Shown here: positions 9,490 to 18,307 of the stretch, piece after piece
Layout of the letters: the number at the start of each line of letters is the position of its first letter
Numbering within the stretch: the first letter of the stretch is position 1
From: a virus
Length of the DNA stretch: 35,169 bases
IMG/VR virus record: IMGVR_UViG_3300048590_000105
Span: 1-35,169 of that record
Strand: one strand, 5' to 3'
Made by a program: the position numbers and the translations under genes
The notes under the pieces: generated by a model
What the model was told of the DNA's origin: nothing
Seen by the model: only the letters and a program-made list of their open reading frames with translations
Database searches by the model: none

Positions 9490-10023
9490 TTAAGACCTCG
9501 CGTAGCTGGGGGAAGAAAGAGACATTCGGTTACGTTTATAGTCGTTTACCATGGAGGCGCTGGAAAGGAAGGACGTAGGAATATCTAGCAAGGTAGAAAG
9601 GAGGCTCATCCTACCCGCGCGTTTTTGCGCCTTAGCCTCCGAGCGTTGTCCAGCGGCTTGACGCTTAGTGTTTTTAAGTTCGTTATCACGCTTTAGCTGT
9701 AGCCGGTCTCGATCGCGTAGGGCGACACTTTCCAGCCCGGTGCGGCGGAACAACATAGAACCTGTGCCGGCGTTTATCCCGCTTGCATCCATTTCCGCTT
9801 GAAGCCCCGCGATTTGCGCTCGCGCCGCAGCGTCCTGATCCGCTATGTCTTGATTAGCTGCAAAGGTTTCGCGAGACGCTTGCTCTTCTAGAAGCTTTGC
9901 ATTGTTTGAGGCCACCGCAGCTTGATAGTTCGCGGATTGCATGGCGGAGATACCGCTAATCGCGGTTGCACCAGCAGTGAGGTAAGGCACCGCAGCCGTG
10001 AGAATAGGGGCAAGCTGTGCCAT
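9490..10023 (-). CDS. gp14-like internal virion protein
   Basis: 177 residues from ATG at 10023, which follows the previous stop by one base and has a GGAG Shine-Dalgarno in the preceding codons; an upstream in-frame start at 10083 would overlap the previous gene by about 60 bases and is less likely. The N-terminus has a hydrophobic Ala/Gly stretch (MAQLAPILTAAVPYLTAGAT), followed by a long Gln/Ala/Glu/Arg-rich helical region including DASGINAGTGSMLF, a pattern frequent in gp14-like core proteins of podoviruses. The family forms part of the internal core and is ejected into the outer membrane with the DNA. The position, directly before the two giant virion proteins, fits. Confidence 0.7.
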   Translation of the reverse strand: MAQLAPILTAAVPYLTAGATAISGISAMQSANYQAAVASNNAKLLEEQASRETFAANQDIADQDAAARAQIAGLQAEMDASGINAGTGSMLFRRTGLESVALRDRDRLQLKRDNELKNTKRQAAGQRSEAKAQKRAGRMSLLSTLLDIPTSFLSSASMVNDYKRNRMSLSSPSYARS

Positions 10024-10024
10024 G

Positions 10025-10354
10025 TTAAACGCTCCGGCTGTAAAGTTTTCTGTTATAGGCTTCGTGCATTTCCACAAAGCCAAGGAAGGTTAGGAACCGC
10101 TGAGACCTAGTTTCTTCAAGGCACGCCTCGGCGTAGACTAGATCGGCGGATATAAGAAGCTGGAGATCAGTGAGGAGTCTTGCCGCCTGTTTCAGCAACG
10201 CCGGTTTAATTTGGAGTAGCTTAAACCACAACACTGGAGGCGCTAAGAAGCTACTACGCATAACACCCACCTGTCCATAATCTTCGTAGTCCCAGACAGA
10301 GGTAGTTACTCTCGCAACCTCGGGAGAAAGTTCTGGATGAACTTGTTTCCACAT
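10025..10354 (-). CDS. gp13-like small virion or assembly protein
   Basis: 109 residues from ATG at 10354, one base after the stop of the nozzle gene (TAAGATG) with a GGGGGA Shine-Dalgarno; a start at 10384 is possible but overlaps more and lacks such a site. Position between the nozzle and the gp14-like gene matches T7 gp13. The C-terminal half (LVYAEACLEETRSQRFLTFL, then GF) vaguely resembles the acyl-CoA-binding part of GNAT-type folds seen in gp13 relatives. The call is mostly positional; no activity is claimed. Confidence 0.5.
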   Translation of the reverse strand: MWKQVHPELSPEVARVTTSVWDYEDYGQVGVMRSSFLAPPVLWFKLLQIKPALLKQAARLLTDLQLLISADLVYAEACLEETRSQRFLTFLGFVEMHEAYNRKLYSRSV

Positions 10355-10355
10355 C

Positions 10356-12848
10356 TTATTCCCCCACGTCAAGATCGAAAGCAAAACCTATTATCCCGGC
10401 GGGAAGGGGATATTTTTGCTCGAAACAAATTTGAGCGTCTAGCGCCCAACCTCCACCACCCCAAAGTTCAATCGTGGTAAACTCACTAGTTGTGCCGAGT
10501 GGGTTGTCCCAAGCTTCCAGGCTGCGCGAAGGAAGTTCTTCAGCGTCTTCATACGTTGTTCCGATGGATAGCCCTCGAGTCCTAAGCGGGCGCAGCGTTA
10601 CGCCACGCAGGGACAAAGGAAAGCCTCCAAGCACATAGTTAGGGAGGGAGAGGGGAAGCGTTTGTCCGCGGGACGAATAGCCAAGCCCCGCTACAACAAA
10701 CGCCGCTTCGTTAACTATCGCCACCTCGCCGTCTACAACAACCGCTTCCTGCGTAGCATCCCCGTCATTCAGCACGCTAACCGTTTCTCCTTCTAGCCAC
10801 CAGAGACCGGAAAGAGAGGAGACAACCGTATTATAACCCCAAGACCCCTCCTCGCTATACGCCACTCTTTTTTGATAGAAGCTGTTAACGACCGGTGCTT
10901 GCATAAGGGCGAGGTCGAGATACCCCACATTAACTTGCGTCACCCTAAACATTCCGCAGAATATGTAAATGATTTGTTCCTCAGCGGCCCAGCTTAAATC
11001 CGAAGAAGTAAGTGTCCAAACGGTATCATCGGAGAAGGTGTCAGTATCCCAATGAAGTGCTACCGCAAGTGCCGGACGAATTAACGGACGGCTCAGCCCA
11101 GCATCGACATACCACATTTTAGAGAAGCAAGTGTCGCCCCGCGGCATCTCCCGCTCAAGAAACATAACGTCGTGGCCTTGGATCGTCCTCCGCACAGTTT
11201 GGTAAGCGAGGTTATAATCGTCCTCTTTAATAACTTGGAGACGGAGGTATTCACCCTTAGTGCGGGAGCGGGTCCAACCATATACCTCGAAGTTCTTCTC
11301 GTAGGTTAGGGAGATGCGTTGCCCATCTTCCCGAATGAAGTAAAGTATTTTGTGCGGTTCAGGCGCCCAAGAAACATCGACGGCTTTATTACTCGGCCCG
11401 AACAAATGGCTGGAGAGAACTAGTATGTCCTGCATTTTAAAACTGTTAGTGTATTCTGTATACACCATCTGGTTCAACTCGCTGAAAAGCGAGGTCATAA
11501 AAAGCACGTCCATGTTGAGCGCGACGGGCTCAAGATCGCTCACGCTAACGTAGCCCTGCACTTCGGCTAAGGCGGATGTGGCAGTAAGAGCGGTGCTTTC
11601 TCCACCACGAAGTTGCGTTATCAAGTCGTCTGTGAAAAGCATCAAGCCATAACGAAGCGACAGCATATGTTTTATTGGATGCTCACTCTCGGAGTCGAGA
11701 GTGTAGCTGTAGCTGTCCGTAGCTACCGGAGGAAAGGCGATGGAAAAAAGGTTTTTGTTTTGGGAAACAGAGCCAACTACAGTAAGAGGTTCGTTGGCAA
11801 GTCCCGCGTAAACGCCACGCTGTTGAAAGCGTGTATAGACTGCGGGCCAGTTACTTCCGGCGAAAAAATCCACCGGGTTCGGAATAGTTTTAGTTCCGTC
11901 TGCTGTAACGTTTCTATCGACGAAGGTTGTGCCAGTGGTAAAGCCGACGTAGCTTAGTTGGACGCCGGCTGGATACGCCGCCGGATAGACGAGAGACCGA
12001 TAGACGTTGTAGCGAGACGCTCCTGGAACCGCCGTCCAGGTCAGCGTGAAATAACCAGTTGTAGTTGTGTAGTCGATTATGGAAGTGGTTACGAGTTCGA
12101 CGGACGACGCCGACTCCACACCATCGACAATCGCGGTAACGGCGAAACCAACAGAGGCAGCACCGGAGGCAGAGGCCGTTCCGGAGAGGCCTGTTGGCGC
12201 GGTTGGGAGGACGTTAGTGTAAGTCGTGAGGGACCAGTTATTATCCGCTATTCGAGTTATGAAAGTAGGACTTCTCGTATCTCTCGTGCAAACAACCCGA
12301 CCGAGGTCTTGGGTTATTTTAAGATTGTCCAAGTCCGCGGCACTGAAGGTAGTAGCGAGTTCGTATACCGGCGCCCAAGTCACAGCACCATCCGGAACAA
12401 CCTGCCCTATAGGGGAGGTTATAGTGAACGTGCCGCTCGTGCGGGAAACTACCTCGAAGTAGCCTTTAATGTCTCCAGCATCAACGTAAACAAGTTGACC
12501 GACGGCAAGGGTGTTGGTAGCAGTAACAACCCCTGCTGACATGGCTCCAGCAACCGGCGCCGTTGTTAGGACGAACTCCTCCTGACGAAGCACCCGCATT
12601 TTATTCACTGTGAAGAATAGAATAAGATCGGAGGTTTTCGCCCGGAAACTTTTTAGCTTATGCGTCTGCAAAGGGAGCATAGCAATGAAGGAAGACCCGC
12701 TTCTGTTCAGCAGTCCCCCGTGATAATCGACAAAAAAGTTTTCAGCCTCGGCCAGACCGAAGGGGTATTTTTGCAAGTCGAGACGGCCGTAAAACGCTGG
12801 GGATACTTCTCCGACAACAAAGGCGAAGGTTTGATTTTTCTGCGCCAT
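10356..12848 (-). CDS. Tail nozzle protein (gp12 / tail tubular protein B-like)
   Basis: 830 residues. The N-terminus (SPAFYGRLDLQKYPFGLAEA, then ENFFVDYHGGLLNRSGS) is characteristic of a large group of podovirus proteins annotated as nozzle, stabilisation or tail tubular protein B, whose start has a conserved G-P-x-R-R-G-like segment. Residues about 215-320 look like a fibronectin type III-type beta sandwich (APTGLSGTASASGAA, then TLTWTAVPGASRYNVYRS). The rest is beta-rich, fitting a propeller-like nozzle that extends the adaptor and carries the fibres. It lies directly after the adaptor gene, with the adaptor's TGA separated from this ATG by one base. Confidence 0.75.
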   Translation of the reverse strand: MAQKNQTFAFVVGEVSPAFYGRLDLQKYPFGLAEAENFFVDYHGGLLNRSGSSFIAMLPLQTHKLKSFRAKTSDLILFFTVNKMRVLRQEEFVLTTAPVAGAMSAGVVTATNTLAVGQLVYVDAGDIKGYFEVVSRTSGTFTITSPIGQVVPDGAVTWAPVYELATTFSAADLDNLKITQDLGRVVCTRDTRSPTFITRIADNNWSLTTYTNVLPTAPTGLSGTASASGAASVGFAVTAIVDGVESASSVELVTTSIIDYTTTTGYFTLTWTAVPGASRYNVYRSLVYPAAYPAGVQLSYVGFTTGTTFVDRNVTADGTKTIPNPVDFFAGSNWPAVYTRFQQRGVYAGLANEPLTVVGSVSQNKNLFSIAFPPVATDSYSYTLDSESEHPIKHMLSLRYGLMLFTDDLITQLRGGESTALTATSALAEVQGYVSVSDLEPVALNMDVLFMTSLFSELNQMVYTEYTNSFKMQDILVLSSHLFGPSNKAVDVSWAPEPHKILYFIREDGQRISLTYEKNFEVYGWTRSRTKGEYLRLQVIKEDDYNLAYQTVRRTIQGHDVMFLEREMPRGDTCFSKMWYVDAGLSRPLIRPALAVALHWDTDTFSDDTVWTLTSSDLSWAAEEQIIYIFCGMFRVTQVNVGYLDLALMQAPVVNSFYQKRVAYSEEGSWGYNTVVSSLSGLWWLEGETVSVLNDGDATQEAVVVDGEVAIVNEAAFVVAGLGYSSRGQTLPLSLPNYVLGGFPLSLRGVTLRPLRTRGLSIGTTYEDAEELPSRSLEAWDNPLGTTSEFTTIELWGGGGWALDAQICFEQKYPLPAGIIGFAFDLDVGE

Positions 12849-12849
12849 G

Positions 12850-13515
12850 TCACAGACGCCCTACGCTGAAAGTGGAGGTAGGGTAGTAGTAACGGGCGCT
12901 TAGGTTGGGGTAGTTAAAGCCGGTTCCTGCGTAGAATGAGGGCGGGGAGTCAGTGTAAGTGTCCTGCCCGTTAGCAACATTGATCGCCGCTTGCGAAATT
13001 ATTTCCAGCGTCTGCTGTTCCAGTTTCTGCGTAACCGCCATCTTTCCGTTTTTCTCCATATTGATGCTGGCGGCGAGCGCCCAGATCACACATCTATACA
13101 GGTCCGGTTCCCAATTAGCTGGAACTGGATCGTCTGCAGTGTAGTGGAGAATAGCGTTTGCGGTGTTTGAAGAAAGGGCTCGCACGGAGCCTAGTCTACT
13201 AATTTCAAACCGAGAATAATCTGCGAGAAACTGCGGCTGGAGTAGGTCGGAAGGAAGTTGGTAGGCGAATTTATTCCCAGGAAGGGGATTGTCGTTTATC
13301 CAATCTACATCTATGTCACGAGTTTGGAGAAGGGGAAGCCGCTTGGTTACGCGAAGGCTGCTCCAATGAACCGCCGTCATTACCGCGTGTCGTGCGACAG
13401 GATACCAAAGTTGAAGAAGCGCAGTCGCTTTTCCTGGACCCTCCGGGTCGGTTACAGTAGGGGCACTTCCTACGGCGGTGAGGGCTTGATTGAATAAGTT
13501 ACCTAGAGTTTGCAT
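12850..13515 (-). CDS. Tail adaptor (gp11 / tail tubular protein A-like)
   Basis: 221 residues with the typical opening LGNLFNQALTAVGSAPTVTD, then a helical part (WYPVARHAVMTAVHWSSLR) and an aromatic-rich section (NKFAYQLPSDLLQPQFL). This pattern is shared by gp11-type adaptor proteins, which form the ring between portal and nozzle. The length is normal for the family. It precedes the nozzle gene and follows a small hypothetical gene after a stable UUCG hairpin (13549-13564), which may separate capsid from tail expression. Confidence 0.75.
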   Translation of the reverse strand: MQTLGNLFNQALTAVGSAPTVTDPEGPGKATALLQLWYPVARHAVMTAVHWSSLRVTKRLPLLQTRDIDVDWINDNPLPGNKFAYQLPSDLLQPQFLADYSRFEISRLGSVRALSSNTANAILHYTADDPVPANWEPDLYRCVIWALAASINMEKNGKMAVTQKLEQQTLEIISQAAINVANGQDTYTDSPPSFYAGTGFNYPNLSARYYYPTSTFSVGRL

Positions 13516-13548
13516 CGCCCGGACACCTTTCGAGGAGGGTATAGATTA

Positions 13549-13564
13549 GGGGGCCGAAGCCCCC
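13549..13564 (-). terminator. UUCG-capped hairpin between capsid and tail genes
   Basis: On the - strand the sequence GGGGGC-TTCG-GCCCCC forms a 6-bp GC stem with the very stable UUCG tetraloop. It lies between the stop at 13576 and the adaptor start at 13515. The expected U-run is weak (TAATCTATA follows), so it may be a partial terminator, a stabiliser of the capsid mRNA 3' end or a processing point rather than a full stop. Confidence 0.5.
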
Positions 13565-13575
13565 CAACCTGATTT

Positions 13576-13839
13576 TTATTCGTCCGCTTCCGCTGTCTTA
13601 GCATCCGCTCTAGAAAGAACCTTTGCGGAGGATGGAATAGCGTCGCTGTCGAGCAGCGCGGGGCCTACCTCGTGGTAAGTGCCTTCGGCGTCGTAGTGCG
13701 GTCGGATGAGTCGCACCCACGTTTTTCCGGCAGGGGCCGCTCGAGTAGCGATTTGCTCGTCTTCCTTCTCGTCCTTTTTCCTGGCAGCGGCTTCTTGCCG
13801 AGCCACCGTCGAGGCAAGAGAGGTTTGTTTGCCGCTCAT
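13576..13839 (-). CDS. Small hypothetical protein in the head region
   Basis: 87 residues. The first half is charged and Ala/Glu/Lys-rich (about 10-30); the second half carries WVRLIRPHYDAEGTYHEVGP, a short beta-hairpin-like piece often seen in small head or neck-associated phage proteins. I cannot name the family. The TAATG overlap with the Bbp16-like gene upstream argues that it is a real, co-translated gene. A UUCG hairpin lies just after its stop. Confidence 0.6.
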   Translation of the reverse strand: MSGKQTSLASTVARQEAAARKKDEKEDEQIATRAAPAGKTWVRLIRPHYDAEGTYHEVGPALLDSDAIPSSAKVLSRADAKTAEADE

Positions 13840-14282
13840 TACCTATTCCCCTGTGCTGGATACGCACGCCAGTTACGAGCGTCCGCCGTATACTCGATCG
13901 AGATGGTGCCTCCAGTGTAGACGGCAACTCCGACCACCGCGCGAAACGCTACATACCGCTCCCACAAATCAGTCGACGGGATCGGCAGGAACAGATCGAA
14001 CTTGGTCAGGCTGGCCAGCGAGATGCCAGTCTGCGTCCAGATAACCGTCGGCGTGGGCAACGCTTCGTCGTCGTCTGTGACAAGTTGGAGGGCCAGCGTC
14101 GGGGCACCGTCCGAGGTAGCACCTCGAACGTTAATGTCCCAGCCCGAACTATAGGGCGTAGACAGCAACCCCAGGTTTCGCTTCGGCCCGAAATCCATCA
14201 CCTCTCCGATCACTTGCGTGGTGACGGTAAGAGTAGACAGATTTTTCCGAATAGCCGGCGAGAGAAGTTTGTCGATAATCAT
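13839..14282 (-). CDS. Bbp16-like capsid cement protein
   Basis: 147 residues, right after the major capsid gene, starting after an excellent AAGGAGGT ribosome-binding site. The layout (an N-terminal MIIDKLLS segment, a VIGEVMDFGPKRNLGL segment, then Thr/Val/Asp-rich strands and an FDLFLPIPSTDLWERYVAF segment) matches the Bbp16 family of Bordetella phage BPP-1, a jelly-roll protein that decorates and stabilises the capsid. The perfect Shine-Dalgarno fits a protein needed in hundreds of copies. Confidence 0.75.
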   Translation of the reverse strand: MIIDKLLSPAIRKNLSTLTVTTQVIGEVMDFGPKRNLGLLSTPYSSGWDINVRGATSDGAPTLALQLVTDDDEALPTPTVIWTQTGISLASLTKFDLFLPIPSTDLWERYVAFRAVVGVAVYTGGTISIEYTADARNWRAYPAQGNR

Positions 14283-14293
14283 GGCATACCTCC

Positions 14294-15325
14294 TTATACA
14301 ACCTTGGCTTCGTCAACACGCATCTGGTCCATGCGACGAATAGGAATTTCTTGGAAGGAGTCGACTCGCTTGCCACCAACTTCCATAACCTGCAGCGTCG
14401 AGTTCTTCACGACGTTGGGAAGTTGCTGCCGAAGTTTCGTCTTGATCGAACGGTCCATGTAGAAAACCGGACGACAGTTTTCCAGCGAAGGCAGATACTC
14501 CAGCGCCTCGAACATGAGGTCGGCGAGGTTAGCGCCAGTGTATCCGGTTACGGTGGGATCGGCGCCGAGAAGGCTGCGGTCGATGTTGGCGATACGAACG
14601 ACGTAGCGATAGTCTTGAACCACAAGGCCCAAGTCCCAACGGTAGTGGGTGGAGTAGGCTTGGTAATAGCCATCCGCCGTCCCGTCTGCCGTCTTAGCAA
14701 CAGAGCGCACTTCACCTTGGTCCTCCACAATCAGGCCCGCTTTGGAACCTTTGGGGAAGATGCCGTAGACAGTGTTAGGCGCCCAGCCTACCAGCAGGAT
14801 CGAAGCATTGTCTGTGCTTGTCCCACCTGCGTTGATGATTTGCGAGCCGACGCCCGACGAGCCGGGTGTAGCGTTGAAGTGCGGCATGATGCCGGTAATC
14901 GCTTCAGGCGAGTTATCCTCGCTTTCGTAGAGAAGCGCCTGGGCAACTTTTTGATTGAAGCCCTCAACGTGCGCGGCGTCTTCTTGCAGCCGGAACCGCA
15001 CGGTGTTGCCGTTGAGGTCGGCCAGAGCCTTGTCAACTTCCGAGTAGTCCTCAAGCATCCCGGTGCTCGCGGTAACTTGCGCGCGGGAACTCTTGGTCGG
15101 CTGGACGCCTTGATACAGACGACGCCAGGTCGGCGTAGGCAGTCCGGTGCGGATGCTGAAGCGGTGACCAGTGAGAAGGTTGCCCTCAACCCAAGTCATA
15201 TCTTCGTAGAGTTGGTTAGTCTGTCGCAGCAGCTCCCCGAGATCCGTCACGGCATCATCAGGACCGAGAGCCTGAAGAAAGTCGTGGAGGGTCGGGTTAT
15301 ATGGAATATCAGGATAAACCGACAT
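14294..15325 (-). CDS. Major capsid protein, BPP-1 (Bbp17) type
   Basis: 343 residues, the usual length for this family, which has the HK97 fold but unusual topology in BPP-1. Recognisable parts: the N-terminal LHDFLQALGPDDAVTDLGEL, then WVEGNLLTGHRFSIRTGLP, ATPGSSGVGSQIINAGG, and the C-terminal QIRVDEAKVV-like end typical of capsid proteins (IRRMDQMRVDEAKVV). It is flanked by a scaffold gene before and a cement protein gene after, the standard order. The ribosome-binding site is AAGGAGTG, 7 bases before ATG. Confidence 0.88.
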   Translation of the reverse strand: MSVYPDIPYNPTLHDFLQALGPDDAVTDLGELLRQTNQLYEDMTWVEGNLLTGHRFSIRTGLPTPTWRRLYQGVQPTKSSRAQVTASTGMLEDYSEVDKALADLNGNTVRFRLQEDAAHVEGFNQKVAQALLYESEDNSPEAITGIMPHFNATPGSSGVGSQIINAGGTSTDNASILLVGWAPNTVYGIFPKGSKAGLIVEDQGEVRSVAKTADGTADGYYQAYSTHYRWDLGLVVQDYRYVVRIANIDRSLLGADPTVTGYTGANLADLMFEALEYLPSLENCRPVFYMDRSIKTKLRQQLPNVVKNSTLQVMEVGGKRVDSFQEIPIRRMDQMRVDEAKVV

Positions 15326-15373
15326 TCTTCACTCCTTGGTTTCTGGTTGATAGTGCCGTGCTAGCGAGTTCAT

Positions 15374-16099
15374 TTAGTCCCCTTTGTTTGCGGAGGTGTA
15401 AATGTTCGCGCCGAGTTGTCGAGAGGGTTTAGCGCCCCCTTGACCTTGAACCACCCCGCCCTCCATATAGGGTTTGGCGAGACGGTGCAATACTTGAAGG
15501 ATAGATGGATGGTTACCCGCGCCGGTAAGATCAAGGGCTTTGAAAAAGTCTTCGCCTGCTCCGATGGAAGTAAGGGCTTGAAGAACCTTGCCCGCCTCAG
15601 CGTCCGGGTTAGCCTTGAACTCGGGAAGTTCCTTAATCTGCTCGCGCCAGCCGTCGTTTGTTTTCGTCCACAGGTCCATGTTCGCCTGGGTCATTTGTTC
15701 GGAGACAGTTTTCAGGTTCTCCGAATACATGTCGATGAGTTTTTGACCACGTTCTTGCGAGGACAAATTTCTGTCGTCGAGAACTTCGGCAAAAGTTTTC
15801 CCGAGTTCCTCAGGAAGTTCCAACCCCTCGGGGAGGGTAAGAGCGGCGAGGTCGAAGGGAGCCGGGGGCTCGGCGGCCTCCGTTTTTTCGGCGTCCTCCG
15901 CTGGAACCTCCTCGGCCTTACCGGCCTCCGTTAGAAAAGTGGTAGCGGGGGGAGAGGGATCGGCAGCAGCGGCTTCTCCCTCTCCCTTATCTTCACCAGC
16001 AGCGACCCCCGAATTATCGCCGCCGGCTCCACTACCTTCTCCCTCCGCTTCGCGGAAGAAAGAAGCCCAAAAATTTTCAACAGGGTTAAACTTATTCAT
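15374..16099 (-). CDS. Capsid scaffolding protein
   Basis: 241 residues. The N-terminal 85 residues are low-complexity, rich in Glu, Ala, Gly and Pro; the middle is helical and charged (LSSQERGQKLIDMYSENLK, KELPEFKANPDAEAGKVLQA). This composition, and the position directly before the major capsid gene, are typical of scaffold proteins that guide procapsid assembly and then leave. The gene start overlaps the end of the previous gene by 8 bases. Confidence 0.8.
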   Translation of the reverse strand: MNKFNPVENFWASFFREAEGEGSGAGGDNSGVAAGEDKGEGEAAAADPSPPATTFLTEAGKAEEVPAEDAEKTEAAEPPAPFDLAALTLPEGLELPEELGKTFAEVLDDRNLSSQERGQKLIDMYSENLKTVSEQMTQANMDLWTKTNDGWREQIKELPEFKANPDAEAGKVLQALTSIGAGEDFFKALDLTGAGNHPSILQVLHRLAKPYMEGGVVQGQGGAKPSRQLGANIYTSANKGD

Positions 16100-16379
16100 C
16101 GGAGGTAAGTTCCTCTAGCATGAGAGTGGGAACCATTCGGGGCTCCACTGAGGTTAAGATTTCCGCGAAGAAAAGACCCGCGGCCTGTAGTCCTTGGTTG
16201 TATGCGTTCTGGACGGGATTAACGTCGAACACAGAGGAAGGTGGAGTAACGTGGCAGATAGAGAGAAAGTGCCGGATCAACACACGAAGGTTGTCGCTAG
16301 CTTCAATCTCTCGAACCGCGAAGTGAAGCTGGGCTTTGAGAGCCGTGTCCCCTTCTTCGGGTTTTGAGTTGTCAGCCAT
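16092..16379 (-). CDS. Bbp19-like small phage protein
   Basis: 95 residues. The core (LRVLIRHFLSICHVTPPSSV, then FDVNPVQNAYNQGLQAAGLF) resembles the Bbp19-like phage domain, in which a short helix is followed by a conserved small-residue turn and an asparagine-glycine-rich helix (usually F-N-E-G-R-R). It lies between portal and scaffold as in BPP-1-like phages. The molecular role of the family is not established. A single half-site of the 33-bp dyad happens to overlap the start codon, discussed under rejected items. Confidence 0.6.
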   Translation of the reverse strand: MADNSKPEEGDTALKAQLHFAVREIEASDNLRVLIRHFLSICHVTPPSSVFDVNPVQNAYNQGLQAAGLFFAEILTSVEPRMVPTLMLEELTSDE

Positions 16380-16426
16380 ACGTTATCCACCTCTCTTTTG
16401 AGCTTACCACGTTCGCCCGCCTATCG

Positions 16427-18088
16427 TCAACCCAAAAGAGATTGAACCGCATTAAGCCCTCCCCCAACATCAACGCTGCCCAGACTGGCCCCGGCGCTAC
16501 CGAAGTTTTTAGCTACCTCGGAGGTTTGTTGCAGCTGGCTCATTTGGTTAGCGGCGTCAGTAGCTTCTTGCGCCGGTTCGTCCTCGTTAAGCACGCTCGG
16601 TCGGACGCCCAGCCCCTCGGCGTATTGTTTTACCACATCGAAGATATTGACCTTGGGTTGTGCCTCGGGCCAAGCGGGAATTATCTGCCCGACAAAGGCA
16701 GTAAAGCGTTCAAGGGTTGCAACGTCGCTAGCTTTCTGCACATCGGAGAGGATGTTGGAAAATTCGATCTCTGCCCCCTCGCCCTCAGGTAGATCAGGAA
16801 CCAGCTTCTTACGCTGAAGTATCCCATACACCCGCTTTACGACTACGCCTATATCATCGAGATAGCTACGGTGAAGAACCGGACCGAGCACTACCATCTT
16901 TTCTTCACGCCTTGCGTCGATCTCAGTCGCGCTTCGCACAGTTTCAAGACTTGAAATCATGTCGAAGAGGTAGTTGAATAGTCCGTCCTTGATAGCTTGG
17001 ACGATGCGTCCTCGCTTGATTTCAAGTTCTTGGAAGGGCATCTGGACGTTTAGCAAGGGGCGTGCCCCGCTATCCTGGCCGAGGTTGTTCGTGTAGGTTA
17101 CTCCGTTAGCGCCGAAAGCTTTCGGGCGGTGCTGGAGGCTGGTGTGTGCGAGTATCGGCGGAGAGATCATCTTGTCCAAACCCTGGTCGGACTTGTATTC
17201 AAGGTTTTGGAGTTGAACGGCTTTACCGATTACGGAGAGAGTAGGCGGGACTCCGTAGGTGGAGTTATCCGGGCAAGACCAACGAAGAATGGCGACTGGC
17301 CATTCGTAAAGCGGTCGAGTAGCTAGGTAAGCAGGACGACCGGCTTGCGGGGCGGTGAACCAATATAACTCTCGGAAGGGGTGGTTAGTTTTAAGAACTC
17401 CGTCCTTCTCGTTTTTCTCGATTAGGTGAGAGACAACGTATGGGGTTCGAGCGGCGGCTCCCCCTTTCTGCGCCCTCTCCAGCATGTCAGGCGTAAGAGC
17501 GTCCTTGCCAAATTCGTCTAGAATGTCTCGAATAGACATGCGAAATTCTCTCGAGAATTTTATAACATTGTTCGCTGCGTCAGTGGTTATATGGTAAGAA
17601 CCAGGCGGGCATACGGTGAATTTGCAAATGAAGTCTCGGTCCTCGTAGCACAAGAGGGCGCCGGTTCCAATGCCGCAACCATCGTAGACTTGCTCCGCGC
17701 GGCTGTCGTAGTAGTTAGTGCCCGCAAGGGTTTCGAGCAACTTGGTTCGGATAGCTGAATGGACGAGGCTTACTCCAGCGTCCGCTTCCTCATACGGCTT
17801 AGTGCCGGGCCGTTTTATGTTGAGCCATTTTCGCGCGGGGGAAGTAACTCCGTTCATAAAACCCGCAGCGAGGACCAGCAAGGCGAGCGCCGGTTCCCCG
17901 TCCAGCATCTTTGGATTTACAATTTTGTCCGGCTCATTCGTGTAGACGGGAGTTGTCCCCTGCAGATGGGTGTAGAGGAAGGGGTAGAACCCCTCGTTAA
18001 GTTTCCGCCAAACGGGAAGCCACCGCTGCTGCTCGTTCTTAGCAGCTTGTAGAGTATCCCGGCTAACTTTAAGCTGCTCGCTGATCAT
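16427..18088 (-). CDS. Portal protein (head-to-tail connector)
   Basis: 553 residues with features of the podovirus head-tail connector family: N-terminal RDTLQAAKNEQQRWLPVWRK, then FMNGVTSPARKWLNIKRPG, the FYWFTAPQ-type and RWSCPDNSTYG segments, and a Glu/Asp/Gln-rich C-terminus. Twelve copies form the ring through which DNA is packaged and leaves. Length is normal. It follows the large terminase and the small 18092-18307 gene, and has a good GGGAGGT ribosome-binding site ending 6 bases before ATG. Confidence 0.9.
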   Translation of the reverse strand: MISEQLKVSRDTLQAAKNEQQRWLPVWRKLNEGFYPFLYTHLQGTTPVYTNEPDKIVNPKMLDGEPALALLVLAAGFMNGVTSPARKWLNIKRPGTKPYEEADAGVSLVHSAIRTKLLETLAGTNYYDSRAEQVYDGCGIGTGALLCYEDRDFICKFTVCPPGSYHITTDAANNVIKFSREFRMSIRDILDEFGKDALTPDMLERAQKGGAAARTPYVVSHLIEKNEKDGVLKTNHPFRELYWFTAPQAGRPAYLATRPLYEWPVAILRWSCPDNSTYGVPPTLSVIGKAVQLQNLEYKSDQGLDKMISPPILAHTSLQHRPKAFGANGVTYTNNLGQDSGARPLLNVQMPFQELEIKRGRIVQAIKDGLFNYLFDMISSLETVRSATEIDARREEKMVVLGPVLHRSYLDDIGVVVKRVYGILQRKKLVPDLPEGEGAEIEFSNILSDVQKASDVATLERFTAFVGQIIPAWPEAQPKVNIFDVVKQYAEGLGVRPSVLNEDEPAQEATDAANQMSQLQQTSEVAKNFGSAGASLGSVDVGGGLNAVQSLLG

Positions 18089-18091
18089 TGG

Positions 18092-18307
18092 TTACCTCCC
18101 AGAAAAAGGATTAGTTTGGGGTTTTCCGGTTGGCTGGGAGTTCGGTGCCAGCGCCCCCGCCTGCACCTGACTTTGGATATTATTACCCGCTGTTTTGAAA
18201 AACTTTCCGAGGAAGGAGTTACCTTGCGTTGCTCCTTGGTCCCGGAAGAAACTGGCGGTAGTGGAGGCGTATGGAAGATTGACCTCTTCGATTTTCGGCG
18301 TTTTCAT
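18092..18307 (-). CDS. Small hypothetical protein between terminase and portal
   Basis: 71 residues, rich in Gln, Gly, Asn, Ser and Pro toward the C-terminus; no domain recognised. The start overlaps the terminase stop by four bases and the portal gene begins three bases after its stop, so it is part of the operon. Small genes at this place are common in BPP-1-like phages; whether it is a virion component is unknown. Confidence 0.55.
   Translation of the reverse strand: MKTPKIEEVNLPYASTTASFFRDQGATQGNSFLGKFFKTAGNNIQSQVQAGALAPNSQPTGKPQTNPFSGR

Noticed and set aside
14351-15364. Rightward 337-codon open frame opposite the major capsid gene
   Set aside because: It mirrors the capsid gene, whose leftward product matches the known capsid family; the antisense frame has no start signal or family pattern.
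16371-16381. Half-site GTATGGCTGAC over the start of the Bbp19-like gene
   Set aside because: No partner arm lies 22 bases away; the start codon and Ala-Asp codons account for the match.
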